Translations under genes and position numbers: made by a program
IMG/VR virus record: IMGVR_UViG_3300026256_000121
Location: 1-64,000 of that record
Direction: 5' to 3' (one strand)
Length of the DNA: 64,000 nucleotides
Source: a virus
In this document: positions 50,036-58,032 of the stretch, piece by piece
Position numbering within the stretch: position 1 is the first letter of the stretch
How the letters are laid out: each line of letters begins with the position of its first letter
Notes under the pieces: model-generated
Databases searched by the model: none
Seen by the model: the letters and a program-made list of their open reading frames with translations, nothing else
What the model was told of the DNA's origin: nothing

Positions 50036-50903
50036 TTATTTTTCTTATTTTTTCTCTTATTATTTCGTTATCAACTTTTGGTGTTACAGCATTAATTTTA
50101 ATAAAAAGTGCGCCGGTTTGCCCACTCCTGTGATCTGGCAATCCTTGTTCGTGTATACTAAAAGTTGTTCCTGCATTTGCTCCTGCTGGTACTGTTACAT
50201 TTAAAGTTTTACCATGAATAGTATCAATTGTTATATTAGTACCTAAGATAAGATCTAGTACACTAACATTTTTATTTACATATAAATTAATTCCATCTAC
50301 ATCATATATGGCATGTTTTCTTACACGTATTTTAACATGAAGATCCCCCGGTTGTCTACCTGGAGCATACTCATTTGCACCCATTCCGGGAAAATTTACT
50401 ATGTCACCGTTTCTAATACCTCGAGGTATATCAATATTAACTGTTTGTTCTGAACCGTTAGCTGTTCTAAATGTTGCAATTAAACTTTTACCATTTACAA
50501 TATCTTCTAACTCAAGATCTGCGGCTATTGTTATATTTTGATTTCGTTGATGTGCTCGTTGGCCAGGACCAAAGCCGTTTCCAAAAAATGGTTCACCTTG
50601 TCCAAAGAAAGAATTAAATATATCTTCTACATTTATATTTCCGTTAGGGCCTCTAGTATGAAAATGATATTCTTGCTGGCGAGGACGATGTTGATGTGGA
50701 TGTGGATCAGTACTACCAAATTGATCATACATCTGCTTTTTTTGAGGGTCTTTTAATGTATCGTATGCTTCGTTGATTTTTTTAAATTGTTCTTCTGACC
50801 CGCCACGATCGGGGTGATGAGTCATTGCTTTCTTTTTAAAAGCTTCTTTTAAATCACTTTTACTTGCGTTACGGTTAACACCTAGTATGTCGTAGAAATT
50901 CAT
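50007..50903 (-). CDS. dnaJ: DnaJ/CbpA-type Hsp40 co-chaperone
   Basis: The J domain covers residues ~1-65 with THHPDRGG (HPD). A Gly/Phe-poor linker (PHPHQHRPRQQEYHFHTRGP) and two beta-rich CTD domains follow (ADLELEDIVNGKSLIA, NVTVPAGANAGT). The CxxCxGxG zinc repeats are absent, as in CbpA. It would stimulate host DnaK; together with ClpA and Def it forms a proteostasis cluster. Confidence 0.92.
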   Translation of the reverse strand: MNFYDILGVNRNASKSDLKEAFKKKAMTHHPDRGGSEEQFKKINEAYDTLKDPQKKQMYDQFGSTDPHPHQHRPRQQEYHFHTRGPNGNINVEDIFNSFFGQGEPFFGNGFGPGQRAHQRNQNITIAADLELEDIVNGKSLIATFRTANGSEQTVNIDIPRGIRNGDIVNFPGMGANEYAPGRQPGDLHVKIRVRKHAIYDVDGINLYVNKNVSVLDLILGTNITIDTIHGKTLNVTVPAGANAGTTFSIHEQGLPDHRSGQTGALFIKINAVTPKVDNEIIREKIRKINDEINSRTK

Positions 50904-50930
50904 ACTATTACTTATCGTGTATTAAGATGA

Positions 50931-51263
50931 TTACTTAGTCTTACTGGATCCTGTATACAAACCAAACCAAGCCGCGCCGGCACCAACTACAATAGAAATT
51001 AAACCTGATTGTTCCATAGTAGGTTTTGGTAAAGCTAGATACCAATGCACACATTGATACAATAATATAATATAAGTTGTAATAAAAATACGTGGAAAGA
51101 TTCTCCACTGGTCAAATGCTTTTGCTAAATGAATCCATCGTTGATAAGGATTAGGTCCTATGTCTTTAAGTTGTGAATCAACTTCAAGTTCAACTACTAC
51201 TTTTTTACTTGTAGTTGTCTTGTCAGCTGGTACAGGTATCTTGTCTACTTTAGGATTACTCAC
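50931..51263 (-). CDS. Holin candidate, two membrane segments (110 aa)
   Basis: The N-terminal half is charged. Then come two hydrophobic segments (IFPRIFITTYIILLYQCVHW and SGLISIVVGAGAAWFGLYTG) with a short basic tail (SSKTK), a topology seen in class II holins. It begins the lysis-type region that also holds spanins and endolysin. Identity is inferred from topology and context. Confidence 0.5.
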   Translation of the reverse strand: MSNPKVDKIPVPADKTTTSKKVVVELEVDSQLKDIGPNPYQRWIHLAKAFDQWRIFPRIFITTYIILLYQCVHWYLALPKPTMEQSGLISIVVGAGAAWFGLYTGSSKTK

Positions 51264-51667
51264 TTCTTTCCTCCATTCTTAAGTTTGTGTATCTCTTCAC
51301 GATTCTTGTGAATCGAACTTGTATTTTGATGTGGAGTCGAATCAAAAATTACTTTTTCTAATTTAAGAAACGGTATTCTATCATTAGGTACGTAACGCCA
51401 TATATAATCACCGTCCCATTCACCGCCTTTTTTAGTAATTCCAAAAACAGTTTCTGTCATTCCAATTTTAACAATAAGAGCTCTCTCACCGTCAAGTACA
51501 ACTTTATCACCTTCTCTAAATTGAGGGTTATATTTAAATGCTATACCTTTAGCAAGTTTAGTTGCTACATCTTTAAACCATATTGCTATCATGATAGAGA
51601 TTAAAACGCCTATCCACGGCATCAATACATCTGTCAGCTGTATGGACAGGTCACTTAATTCGTTCAT
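51260..51667 (-). CDS. MscS-like single-domain membrane protein
   Basis: One hydrophobic segment (LTDVLMPWIGVLISIMIAIW) is followed by NPQFREGDKVVLDGERALIV and KIGMTETVFG, which resemble the last helix and beta domain of the small mechanosensitive channel MscS. At 135 residues it keeps only part of the channel. It overlaps the holin candidate by 4 bases. It could assist membrane permeabilisation or osmotic control. Confidence 0.55.
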   Translation of the reverse strand: MNELSDLSIQLTDVLMPWIGVLISIMIAIWFKDVATKLAKGIAFKYNPQFREGDKVVLDGERALIVKIGMTETVFGITKKGGEWDGDYIWRYVPNDRIPFLKLEKVIFDSTPHQNTSSIHKNREEIHKLKNGGKK

Positions 51668-51916
51668 CTATTTTCTCTTTTCAAGTTTGCTAAGACGGCC
51701 TTCTAAATCCTTTAGCTTTTCTTGTAGTTTTGGAAACTTTACCATCTGTTTTTCTTCGTCTGTGATTAATTTAATATCATAGCGTTTAGCGGCCCAAGTA
51801 TATAATTTATCTACTTTATTGTAGAACCAAACTCCTACTTTAGTGTCACGGAACCAACTTTCGGTTGCCGCACCAATAATACTACCAGCTATTGCTTTTA
51901 TTAAAAAGAACCACAT
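51668..51916 (-). CDS. Small membrane-anchored coiled-coil protein (82 aa)
   Basis: The N-terminal segment FFLIKAIAGSIIGAA is hydrophobic, and the C-terminal third (KLQEKLKDLEGRLSKLEKRK) is a coiled coil. It immediately precedes the MscS-like gene. A late-type box with GTATATAAC and AAGGAG lies upstream. Confidence 0.45.
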   Translation of the reverse strand: MWFFLIKAIAGSIIGAATESWFRDTKVGVWFYNKVDKLYTWAAKRYDIKLITDEEKQMVKFPKLQEKLKDLEGRLSKLEKRK

Positions 51917-51941
51917 ATAATCTCCTTGTTATATACTACTA

Positions 51942-51949
51942 TATTTATC
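51942..51949 (-). promoter_or_regulatory. T4-late-like promoter box GATAAATA with GTATATAAC
   Basis: GATAAATA on the minus strand followed five bases later by GTATATAAC, 26 bases before the start at 51916; it would drive the distal lysis-region genes. Confidence 0.6.
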
Positions 51950-51989
51950 AGGAGATATGGATTTAAAACGGAGTGTCTATTTAGGTGGG

Positions 51990-52358
51990 TTATTCTTTAG
52001 GTAATTGTTCGTCTTTTTCGTAGTAATCTTGATATTTTTTAATAATTTCGCGTTGTTTAATAATATATGCTCTAATTTGTGCGAAGTTTTTTGTAAGTGA
52101 TTCATACCCTTCATCAGTTAGACCGAAAACGACAGGATCATCTCCGCCTTTTTTAATCTTATCTAATACTTCCTCAGCATTATCAGAATTAACAATATAC
52201 CATTTTAGTTCTTCTACTTTAAGTGGTTCTGGAAGAGTTAACGCTAACGGTTCACGTTTAACTTCAGTTTTAAAAATATCTAATTTTTGTACACTACTAC
52301 AGCCGTTTAAAAATACAGCTACTAAAATAACGAGTAAAAAGTTTTTAATGTTTAACAT
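51990..52358 (-). CDS. Outer-membrane lipoprotein, o-spanin (Rz1-like) candidate
   Basis: The signal sequence ends in the lipobox LNGC (FLLVILVAVFLNGCSS), so residue ~20 should be acylated. The mature part is Pro-containing, then helical (GLTDEGYESLTKNFAQIRAY). With the inner-membrane coiled-coil protein upstream it forms a plausible two-component spanin. I recall similar proteins in T4-like cyanophages. Confidence 0.65.
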   Translation of the reverse strand: MLNIKNFLLVILVAVFLNGCSSVQKLDIFKTEVKREPLALTLPEPLKVEELKWYIVNSDNAEEVLDKIKKGGDDPVVFGLTDEGYESLTKNFAQIRAYIIKQREIIKKYQDYYEKDEQLPKE

Positions 52359-52367
52359 AATTTTTTC

Positions 52368-52862
52368 CTATTGATATGGCACATAATTTGGATTCGCTAT
52401 AGATGGACAATCCGGATTAATTTGTGACTTTTTAGTTGCCGCAATTTCCTTCTCTGTTAGCGGAGATCCAGTAGCAATTTCAATGCATCTGTTAGCATTA
52501 GTATTAAGTTTGTTTATAGTTTTATCTACTAATTTAGGCTTTTGTTCTGCAAGGTTACCAAGATCACGTTTTTTACCTGATGCATTTAATTTATTAAATC
52601 TATCATTTAATGCTAATTTTTCTTTAGTAAGTTGTTGATTAGTGTGTTCTAGTTCTGCCTTAATTTTATTAATAGCTTCCCAATCAGCTTTCATTTGGGC
52701 AATTACGGCTTTTTGTGAATCAACACTTTCTATTAGTTTTGAATTATTTGCTTCACTTACTTCTAAGTCAGCTTTAAGTGTTTTTACATACATAAATCCA
52801 CCTCCAGCACCAGCTAAAAGCATTAATACTAATACTACTTTAATACCGCTAATTATTCCCAT
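52368..52862 (-). CDS. Inner-membrane i-spanin (Rz-like) candidate
   Basis: One membrane segment (IKVVLVLMLLAGAGGGFMYV) is followed by a long periplasmic coiled coil (residues ~28-100). The C-terminus contains two cysteines (NRCIEIATG and NPDCPS). The topology and length fit Rz-type i-spanins, and it is 9 bases upstream of the o-spanin candidate. It would fuse inner and outer membranes at lysis. Confidence 0.65.
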   Translation of the reverse strand: MGIISGIKVVLVLMLLAGAGGGFMYVKTLKADLEVSEANNSKLIESVDSQKAVIAQMKADWEAINKIKAELEHTNQQLTKEKLALNDRFNKLNASGKKRDLGNLAEQKPKLVDKTINKLNTNANRCIEIATGSPLTEKEIAATKKSQINPDCPSIANPNYVPYQ

Positions 52863-53091
52863 TTACCTTCTCCACAAGATCATAAAGATCCTGGACTGTA
52901 TTAACATCGCCTACAATATTTTCATCTATCTTAATTGAAAGTTTTTCTTCAATAGCTGTAATAAGTTCAATATAGTCAAAGTCATCACCGTCTAAATCAT
53001 CAATGATATGACTAGTAGCTTCTATGTTTTTATCAGCCCCATATTGTGCATGAAGTACTTCTAAAATTGCTTTTTGGTTATCTATGTTCAC
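52849..53091 (-). CDS. Acyl-carrier-protein-like protein lacking the attachment serine (80 aa)
   Basis: The GTG at 53091 overlaps the upstream stop (GTGA) with CGGAGAAG before it, giving an 80-residue protein of exact ACP size; a longer frame to 53142 is less likely. IIDDLDGDDFDYIELITAIE aligns with the ACP core, but the phosphopantetheine-bearing Ser of DSL is Asp (DDF), confirmed by codon GAC. The usual carrier function would be lost. It sits in the lysis module beside endolysin. Confidence 0.7.
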   Translation of the reverse strand: MNIDNQKAILEVLHAQYGADKNIEATSHIIDDLDGDDFDYIELITAIEEKLSIKIDENIVGDVNTVQDLYDLVEKVNGNN

Positions 53092-53252
53092 TGGCTTCTC
53101 CGATTGTTGTTTGTAATAAGACTGCATTTTGTACAAATACATGTTTTACAAATTTCTATTTCTACAGGAAGATTATCTCCGTCCTGCATTGTTTTTCTTA
53201 ATGGCGTCCCGCAATGGCTATCATGTCCACAATTTTTACAACCTACTGTCAT
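53088..53252 (-). CDS. Small zinc-finger-like protein (54 aa)
   Basis: The ATG at 53252 overlaps the endolysin stop. Two cysteine groups are present: CKNCGHDSHC near the N-terminus and CKTCICTKC near residues 35-43, a likely two-site or single treble-clef zinc fold. Its stop overlaps the ACP-like GTG start, so translation is coupled. Function unknown. Confidence 0.6.
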   Translation of the reverse strand: MTVGCKNCGHDSHCGTPLRKTMQDGDNLPVEIEICKTCICTKCSLITNNNRRSQ

Positions 53253-53758
53253 ATTAGTTTATTAGCAGATTGTGTTGTTTCAGTAACCCTACGAGTCCAT
53301 CCTCTCCCAAATGTTGCAAATGTTGTTAGTTTTTCATAGTATCCTTGTCTTGCTTCTTGATAGTTATGAATTGTTTTTTCTAATCCAACTTCTTCAACAT
53401 AATTCGCTACAGCTTTTAACGTATTTGGCCCAATGCCTCCGTCAGCAGTTGTACCTATCATTGTTTGTAAATACTTTGCCGCTCTACCAGGCCCAGCATT
53501 AACGCCAAAGTCAAATACACATAAATCTAAGCCATTTGGTAAATCATCACATTTAAGTCTACCCCAATAATTCTTTTCATATATTGGTGCAACATCTTCA
53601 ACTGTTAGGTCTTTCATATCCTTTGTACCACCCCATTCTTCGTATACTCTTTTCGTTACACCAAGATTAGTTTCGCCACCGGGGTCTTTAGGATGATTCA
53701 CATATCCGCCTTCATGATGTAAAATCACCTCTAGTGCATGTTTATAATTTGTTTGCAT
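53249..53758 (-). CDS. Endolysin, GH108-type muramidase
   Basis: ILHHEGGYVNHPKDPGGETN is the signature of GH108 lysozymes (zliS family); the Glu is catalytic. DFGVNAGPGRAAKYLQTMIG fits the peptidoglycan-binding DUF3380-type C-terminal part. The length of 169 is typical. AAGGAT precedes the ATG. It degrades host peptidoglycan. Confidence 0.93.
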   Translation of the reverse strand: MQTNYKHALEVILHHEGGYVNHPKDPGGETNLGVTKRVYEEWGGTKDMKDLTVEDVAPIYEKNYWGRLKCDDLPNGLDLCVFDFGVNAGPGRAAKYLQTMIGTTADGGIGPNTLKAVANYVEEVGLEKTIHNYQEARQGYYEKLTTFATFGRGWTRRVTETTQSANKLI

Positions 53759-53770
53759 GTTTAATCCTTG

Positions 53771-54481
53771 TTACTTTGTTAATACTAATGTATATCCTGT
53801 ATTCTCAATGAGGTATTTCTCACCGTATTTGGCAATATCATAATCGCCCAAATATTTAGTAAGGAATATAATTTCTGCAAAAGAATTGGCATCAAAAGAC
53901 TCTGTCATATTAGTCTGGATGTCTTTAGATTTACCAAATTCTTTAATTTTAAATTTTAATGGTTCAGCATATGATTTTCTAAATTTAATATTGTCTTGTA
54001 ATACTTCAACTGAATCCACATAACTGCGGTTAAAGAAATTTTTATAGTTATTTAAACTGTTCTCGTTTACATTAATTTCATATGCCATTGTATCTAAAGG
54101 AATAATTTCTGATAATGTTTCTGTGTCAGCATCTTGACTATCAAAACTCTTATAATATCTAAATCTAAGTTTATCAATATCAGCTAATTTTTTTACACCA
54201 TCAATTATTTCCATAATTTGTTCTGGAACATCTTTATTACGTTCAATCTCAACAAATACTTTATATGTACCGTCTGGTTGTTCTCCTGATGTTACATCAG
54301 AATCTAATACAAAATTATAACCTTTTTCTAAAAAGTTCATTAAGTCTATTGCTGGTTCTTGCGACTTGACTGAAAAACTTAAAGTTACAATATCTTTATC
54401 TTCACCCATTTTTGATTTAAATGAATCAATTTCAAAAATATCATAAACTAAATTTTTTAAATCGTGTGCTTGTAAACCCAT
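53771..54481 (-). CDS. Conserved phage protein of unknown function (236 aa)
   Basis: The start MGLQAHDLKNLVYDIFEIDS and the core VTLSFSVKSQEPAIDLMNFL, then FVLDSDVTSGEQPDG, look like a regular alpha/beta protein I recall in marine phages without a name. It shares one base with the gene upstream. A virion role is possible. Confidence 0.5.
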   Translation of the reverse strand: MGLQAHDLKNLVYDIFEIDSFKSKMGEDKDIVTLSFSVKSQEPAIDLMNFLEKGYNFVLDSDVTSGEQPDGTYKVFVEIERNKDVPEQIMEIIDGVKKLADIDKLRFRYYKSFDSQDADTETLSEIIPLDTMAYEINVNENSLNNYKNFFNRSYVDSVEVLQDNIKFRKSYAEPLKFKIKEFGKSKDIQTNMTESFDANSFAEIIFLTKYLGDYDIAKYGEKYLIENTGYTLVLTK

Positions 54482-55044
54482 TATACTTCACCCTCGACTG
54501 GTGCTGGTGCCGCCGCACCGGTTTCTTCTGCACCTGTTGGCGCCGCCGCTACTTCTTCACCCGGTTGTACTTCGCCATCAACGGCTGTCCCGGCATCCAC
54601 AGCTGGATCTGTAACAAAGTCTAATGCTTCTTTATAACCGCTATAGATGTTTATAATTAATTCTTTTGGCATTTGAATTTTAACTACCCAAACAGGATGT
54701 CTATCCAATTTACCTTTTTTAGTACCAGGACGTATATCACCTGGTTCTTGAATTTTACGAGGTTTAAGTATGCTAGTTTTTTCATAACTTACTTTACAGT
54801 CATAATCCATAAGTCTTTTACCACCCATTGGATCAGGCATTTTGTCTTTATCCCACATAAATTCGCAAACTACCCAATGTTTTTCAATATTAGGTCCTGA
54901 AGCTAATTCGCCATCTTCCCAGTTATCGTAAACATAGATATCTAATTCGTCAAGTACTCGTTCAAAGTCTTTAAGAACGCTAAAAGCGGTATCGCTTTCA
55001 TATATACTTTCTAGGTTTTTTACAATGTCCATCACGTCATGCAT
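54481..55044 (-). CDS. Protein of unknown function with acidic Ala/Pro-rich tail (187 aa)
   Basis: The ATG at 55044 with ACAGGAG upstream is preferred to the longer frame starting at 55086. The N-terminal 140 residues look folded (YVYDNWEDGELASGP, HWVVCEFMWDKDKMPDPMGG). The last ~50 residues are Ala/Glu/Pro/Gly-rich. A CTAAATA box lies upstream. Function unknown. Confidence 0.5.
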   Translation of the reverse strand: MHDVMDIVKNLESIYESDTAFSVLKDFERVLDELDIYVYDNWEDGELASGPNIEKHWVVCEFMWDKDKMPDPMGGKRLMDYDCKVSYEKTSILKPRKIQEPGDIRPGTKKGKLDRHPVWVVKIQMPKELIINIYSGYKEALDFVTDPAVDAGTAVDGEVQPGEEVAAAPTGAEETGAAAPAPVEGEV

Positions 55045-55203
55045 ATTAGAAGCTCCTGTACACTTATTTAGCTGAGTTGTGTCCATATAGTAGCAGTTTT
55101 GTTTCTCGATTCATGTGCTAAATATTTTAGTAAAGGTACAACTGAGTTGTGTCTAAGCTCAGAAGTGTGCTTTATGCGAATTCCACTCATAAAGGAGGAC
55201 TGC
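55045..55203. promoter_or_regulatory. Divergent control region between 54481-55044 and phoH
   Basis: CTAAATA boxes occur on both strands: minus near 55066-55072, plus near 55118-55124 within CTAAATATTTTAG. TGAGTTGTGTC is repeated in the same orientation (near 55072 and 55144), followed by CTGAG...CTCAG inverted halves. AAAGGAGG precedes phoH. No perfect sigma-70 pair was seen. Confidence 0.4.
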
Positions 55204-55914
55204 ATGAGTAATAAACGTCAAAAACGGCACTATCAAAGTGCTAGTAATATTATTAACTTTCAACCACAGAATAACAACATTAAAATACTACCTAGAAATA
55301 AAAATCAAGAATCATACATGCTAAAACTAATGGATCCTAAGAAAGACATAGTCTTCGGAATAGGCCCTGCAGGAACCGGAAAAACGCTTCTAGCTGTTCA
55401 GGTGGCTGTAAAATTATTTCAAGAAGGTGTTGTAGATAAGATTGTGGTTACTAGACCAGCAGTAAGTGTTGATGAAGATTTAGGCTTTTTACCAGGAACA
55501 TTAGAACAAAAAATGGCTCCTTGGACTATGCCTATATTTGATGTATTTCGAGAAAGTTATAATACAAGCCAAATTTCAGGCATGATTAACGAAAGTATAA
55601 TTGAAATTGCACCATTGGCGTATATGAGAGGCCGAACGTTTAAAAAGGCTTTTATAATTGCAGATGAGATGCAAAATGCTACAGTTAGTCAAATGAAAAT
55701 GCTATTAACACGTTTAGGATTAAAATCACAAATGGCTGTTACAGGCGATCTACACCAAGCAGATAGATTAGCAAGTAATGGGTTATTAGATTTTATCAAA
55801 CAGCTTGAAGGCTATAGACAAACTACACATCTTGATGTTGTAAGATTTCATCAAGGTGATATTGAACGCCACAATGCTGTGCGTGAAGTATTACAAGTTT
55901 ATGGAGATGAATAA
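55204..55914 (+). CDS. phoH: PhoH-like ATPase
   Basis: GIGPAGTGKTLLAVQVA is Walker A, and AFIIADEMQNATVSQMKMLL is Walker B, followed by MAVTGDLHQADRL (motif III), all typical of PhoH. The ATG at 55204 has a strong AAAGGAGG six bases upstream, so it is preferred over a frame starting at 55099. PhoH is common in marine phages; its action on RNA is presumed. It is on the opposite strand to its neighbours. Confidence 0.93.
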   Translation: MSNKRQKRHYQSASNIINFQPQNNNIKILPRNKNQESYMLKLMDPKKDIVFGIGPAGTGKTLLAVQVAVKLFQEGVVDKIVVTRPAVSVDEDLGFLPGTLEQKMAPWTMPIFDVFRESYNTSQISGMINESIIEIAPLAYMRGRTFKKAFIIADEMQNATVSQMKMLLTRLGLKSQMAVTGDLHQADRLASNGLLDFIKQLEGYRQTTHLDVVRFHQGDIERHNAVREVLQVYGDE

Positions 55915-55924
55915 AAAGACTTAA

Positions 55925-56674
55925 TTAATCAGTATCGCCTGGCAAATCTAAATCGTGTGCTTCTACGACATAGTTTTTCTTTTCGTGTTGCCAACGTTTC
56001 CAACCGGAAAATATAAGATTTCTTAGGCCTATAATAGAATTATGTCTATCGACTGTAGCAGGACGCATATCACCAGTCCGAGCAACAATTTTTTCTCGTT
56101 TAATAGGAATTACTTGTACTAACGGGTCACCTAGTTTAATACTAGTATGTTTAATTTCTTTTAACATAATATTAACTGGACTCATTAGAGCACCTAAGTC
56201 ATGATCTATGATACCAGGGACGGCATCATAGTTTCTATCTTCAAAGTACCACATAGGTTGATAAATTAAACTCCAACCATCAGGTGCATACATTTTCCAA
56301 GGGTTATCTAATTTAATTGGTGACCGTACTTTATATTGTGGTATAAAATTAGGGTTAAGTTGGTCTGGTGGATGAAACGCATGATTATATGTGGGATCAG
56401 AATAACGTACATCAGTAGCCATTCCGTCCTCTGTAGGATGAATTTCTATATCACACCAAGCAGGAATTACATAGCCTAATGCCATAAAATCTCCTACGCC
56501 AGGACAGGCTTTTACAGTTTTCTCACTATCAAGTGGAAATGGACATTTTTTTGTATAGACTTCTGTTTGTGTCCATGATTTAGGAATAAATTCTTTAGCT
56601 GGGCGTATAGGAGCATGTTTGCGTACAGCCCATCGTTCAGTTTCAAAGTATATATGTGTTTTTACTTTTTTCAT
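55925..56674 (-). CDS. Conserved phage protein (249 aa), DUF6065-like
   Basis: MKKVKTHIYFETERW, CPGVGDFMALGYVIPAWCDI, NPWKMYAPDGWSLIYQPMW and DPLVQVIPIKRE form a pattern I remember for a marine phage family of unknown function (I believe DUF6065). The ATG at 56674 overlaps the ThyX stop (ATGA) and has TGGAGG upstream; the longer frame to 56719 lies in thyX. Confidence 0.55.
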   Translation of the reverse strand: MKKVKTHIYFETERWAVRKHAPIRPAKEFIPKSWTQTEVYTKKCPFPLDSEKTVKACPGVGDFMALGYVIPAWCDIEIHPTEDGMATDVRYSDPTYNHAFHPPDQLNPNFIPQYKVRSPIKLDNPWKMYAPDGWSLIYQPMWYFEDRNYDAVPGIIDHDLGALMSPVNIMLKEIKHTSIKLGDPLVQVIPIKREKIVARTGDMRPATVDRHNSIIGLRNLIFSGWKRWQHEKKNYVVEAHDLDLPGDTD

Positions 56675-57333
56675 AATTCCTCCATTATAGGAAAAATACC
56701 AGCAATTACAGTTGCACATTCCTGAGCAATTTCCATGTGTTCTTTCTGAGTGCCATTAGCACTACGTAATTCAATATAATGTACCCAACTTCTAAGACTT
56801 CCATTCATATATAATCGTGTTTTAGTGTTACCTTCCGGCAATACTACCCTAGCTTGTTCTTTTGCAATGTTATGTTCAATAGCCCAGTCGTATGCAAGTT
56901 TAGAATGTTCAATAACTCTTTGTTGCATAGCATTCCATTGATCTTGTAGTAATTTATCTTCTACTTCAACTGAATTTTGTCTATTCTTTTCATCTTGTAA
57001 ACGTGCTTCTCTATGAATAAACATATCTCCCATTTCTTCAGGATTAGCATAACGTTGACTAAACTCTTGAAAACTAAAACTACGATGTCTTACAATTTGA
57101 TGTGCAATATCTCTAGTAGTATTAATTTCTAAACAAGCATTAACCATTTCTAATGGTGACCAATGTTTATGTTTAATCAAGTACTTAATAAGTTTTTCAC
57201 TAGTTTCAGAGTTAATTTGATTATTTGGATTGCTTACTTTAGCACAAAAGGCAATTAAGTCTTGTACGTTTTCTAATCCTTCTTCGAGAAAATCATCTGA
57301 TGGTTTTGAATATGAAACTAATTTTACATTCAT
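56671..57333 (-). CDS. thyX: Flavin-dependent thymidylate synthase ThyX
   Basis: RHRSFSFQEFSQRYA near residue 79 is the ThyX signature (RHRxxSxxxxSxR), and the C-terminal RLYMNGSLRSWVHYIELR binds dUMP. The length of 220 is typical. It makes dTMP from dUMP using flavin and methylenetetrahydrofolate, supplying DNA synthesis. It ends overlapping 55925-56674. Confidence 0.97.
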   Translation of the reverse strand: MNVKLVSYSKPSDDFLEEGLENVQDLIAFCAKVSNPNNQINSETSEKLIKYLIKHKHWSPLEMVNACLEINTTRDIAHQIVRHRSFSFQEFSQRYANPEEMGDMFIHREARLQDEKNRQNSVEVEDKLLQDQWNAMQQRVIEHSKLAYDWAIEHNIAKEQARVVLPEGNTKTRLYMNGSLRSWVHYIELRSANGTQKEHMEIAQECATVIAGIFPIMEEL

Positions 57334-57334
57334 G

Positions 57335-57652
57335 TTATCCTGTCCTTAGTATAATATGTACTCCAAATGGTGAAATACAAGGAGGACCTATGTCATCCTT
57401 TGTAATAGTTTTACAAGCATTAGAAAATTCAAACGCCATAGTTTCTTCTTCAAACCATCCTAAATCACCGCCCTGGTTTTTGCTCGGACAAGCACTATTT
57501 TCTCGTGCCGCCTGATCAAACGATATTTGTCCATTTTTTATCTTGTCTACTAATTCTTGTGCTTGGGTCATTGCTAGTGCAATTCCTCTGCTATGTGTAG
57601 GAGGATTAGCATCTTTATGACTCAATAAAATATGTGATGCTCTCATTCTCAT
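57335..57652 (-). CDS. Parvulin-type peptidyl-prolyl isomerase
   Basis: RASHILLSH at the N-terminus, SACPSKNQGGDLGWFEEETM in the middle and PFGVHIILR at the end are the PpiC/parvulin motifs. The 105-residue protein is a lone catalytic domain without signal or chaperone domains, so it is cytoplasmic. It lies next to thyX and the ferredoxin. Confidence 0.9.
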   Translation of the reverse strand: MRMRASHILLSHKDANPPTHSRGIALAMTQAQELVDKIKNGQISFDQAARENSACPSKNQGGDLGWFEEETMAFEFSNACKTITKDDIGPPCISPFGVHIILRTG

Positions 57653-57655
57653 ATA

Positions 57656-57997
57656 TTAATCTCCTTTGCCTGGAGCTTCATTAAAGTATTTCATTTTTCC
57701 TTTTACGCCTTCCCAGTCTTTAACATCAGCTGGTACGTCTTCTTCTCGTTTTTGCGTAATGTTAGGCCATATATTAGCATATTCTTGATTTAACTTTAAC
57801 CACTTATTATCTTCATCCATATTATCTGTAATAATTGCGTCTGCAGGACATTCTGGTTCGCATACACCACAATCAATACATTCATCAGGATGTATGACCA
57901 ACATATTTTCTCCCTCATAAAAACAGTCTACAGGACAAACTTCAACACAATCCATATGCTTACAGTTAATACAGTCATCATTTACAAGGTATGTCAT
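57656..57997 (-). CDS. 7Fe-type ferredoxin
   Basis: [18 protein letters not shown] and [12 protein letters not shown] give two iron-sulfur sites, a 3Fe-4S and a 4Fe-4S, as in FdxA-type ferredoxins with a ~50-residue C-terminal extension. The length of 113 matches alphaproteobacterial members. It may carry electrons to the desaturase or the radical SAM enzymes of this phage. Confidence 0.93.
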   Translation of the reverse strand: MTYLVNDDCINCKHMDCVEVCPVDCFYEGENMLVIHPDECIDCGVCEPECPADAIITDNMDEDNKWLKLNQEYANIWPNITQKREEDVPADVKDWEGVKGKMKYFNEAPGKGD

Positions 57998-58032
57998 TGT
58001 TTGCTACTCAGTTCCTTATTTGCACTTATTTA

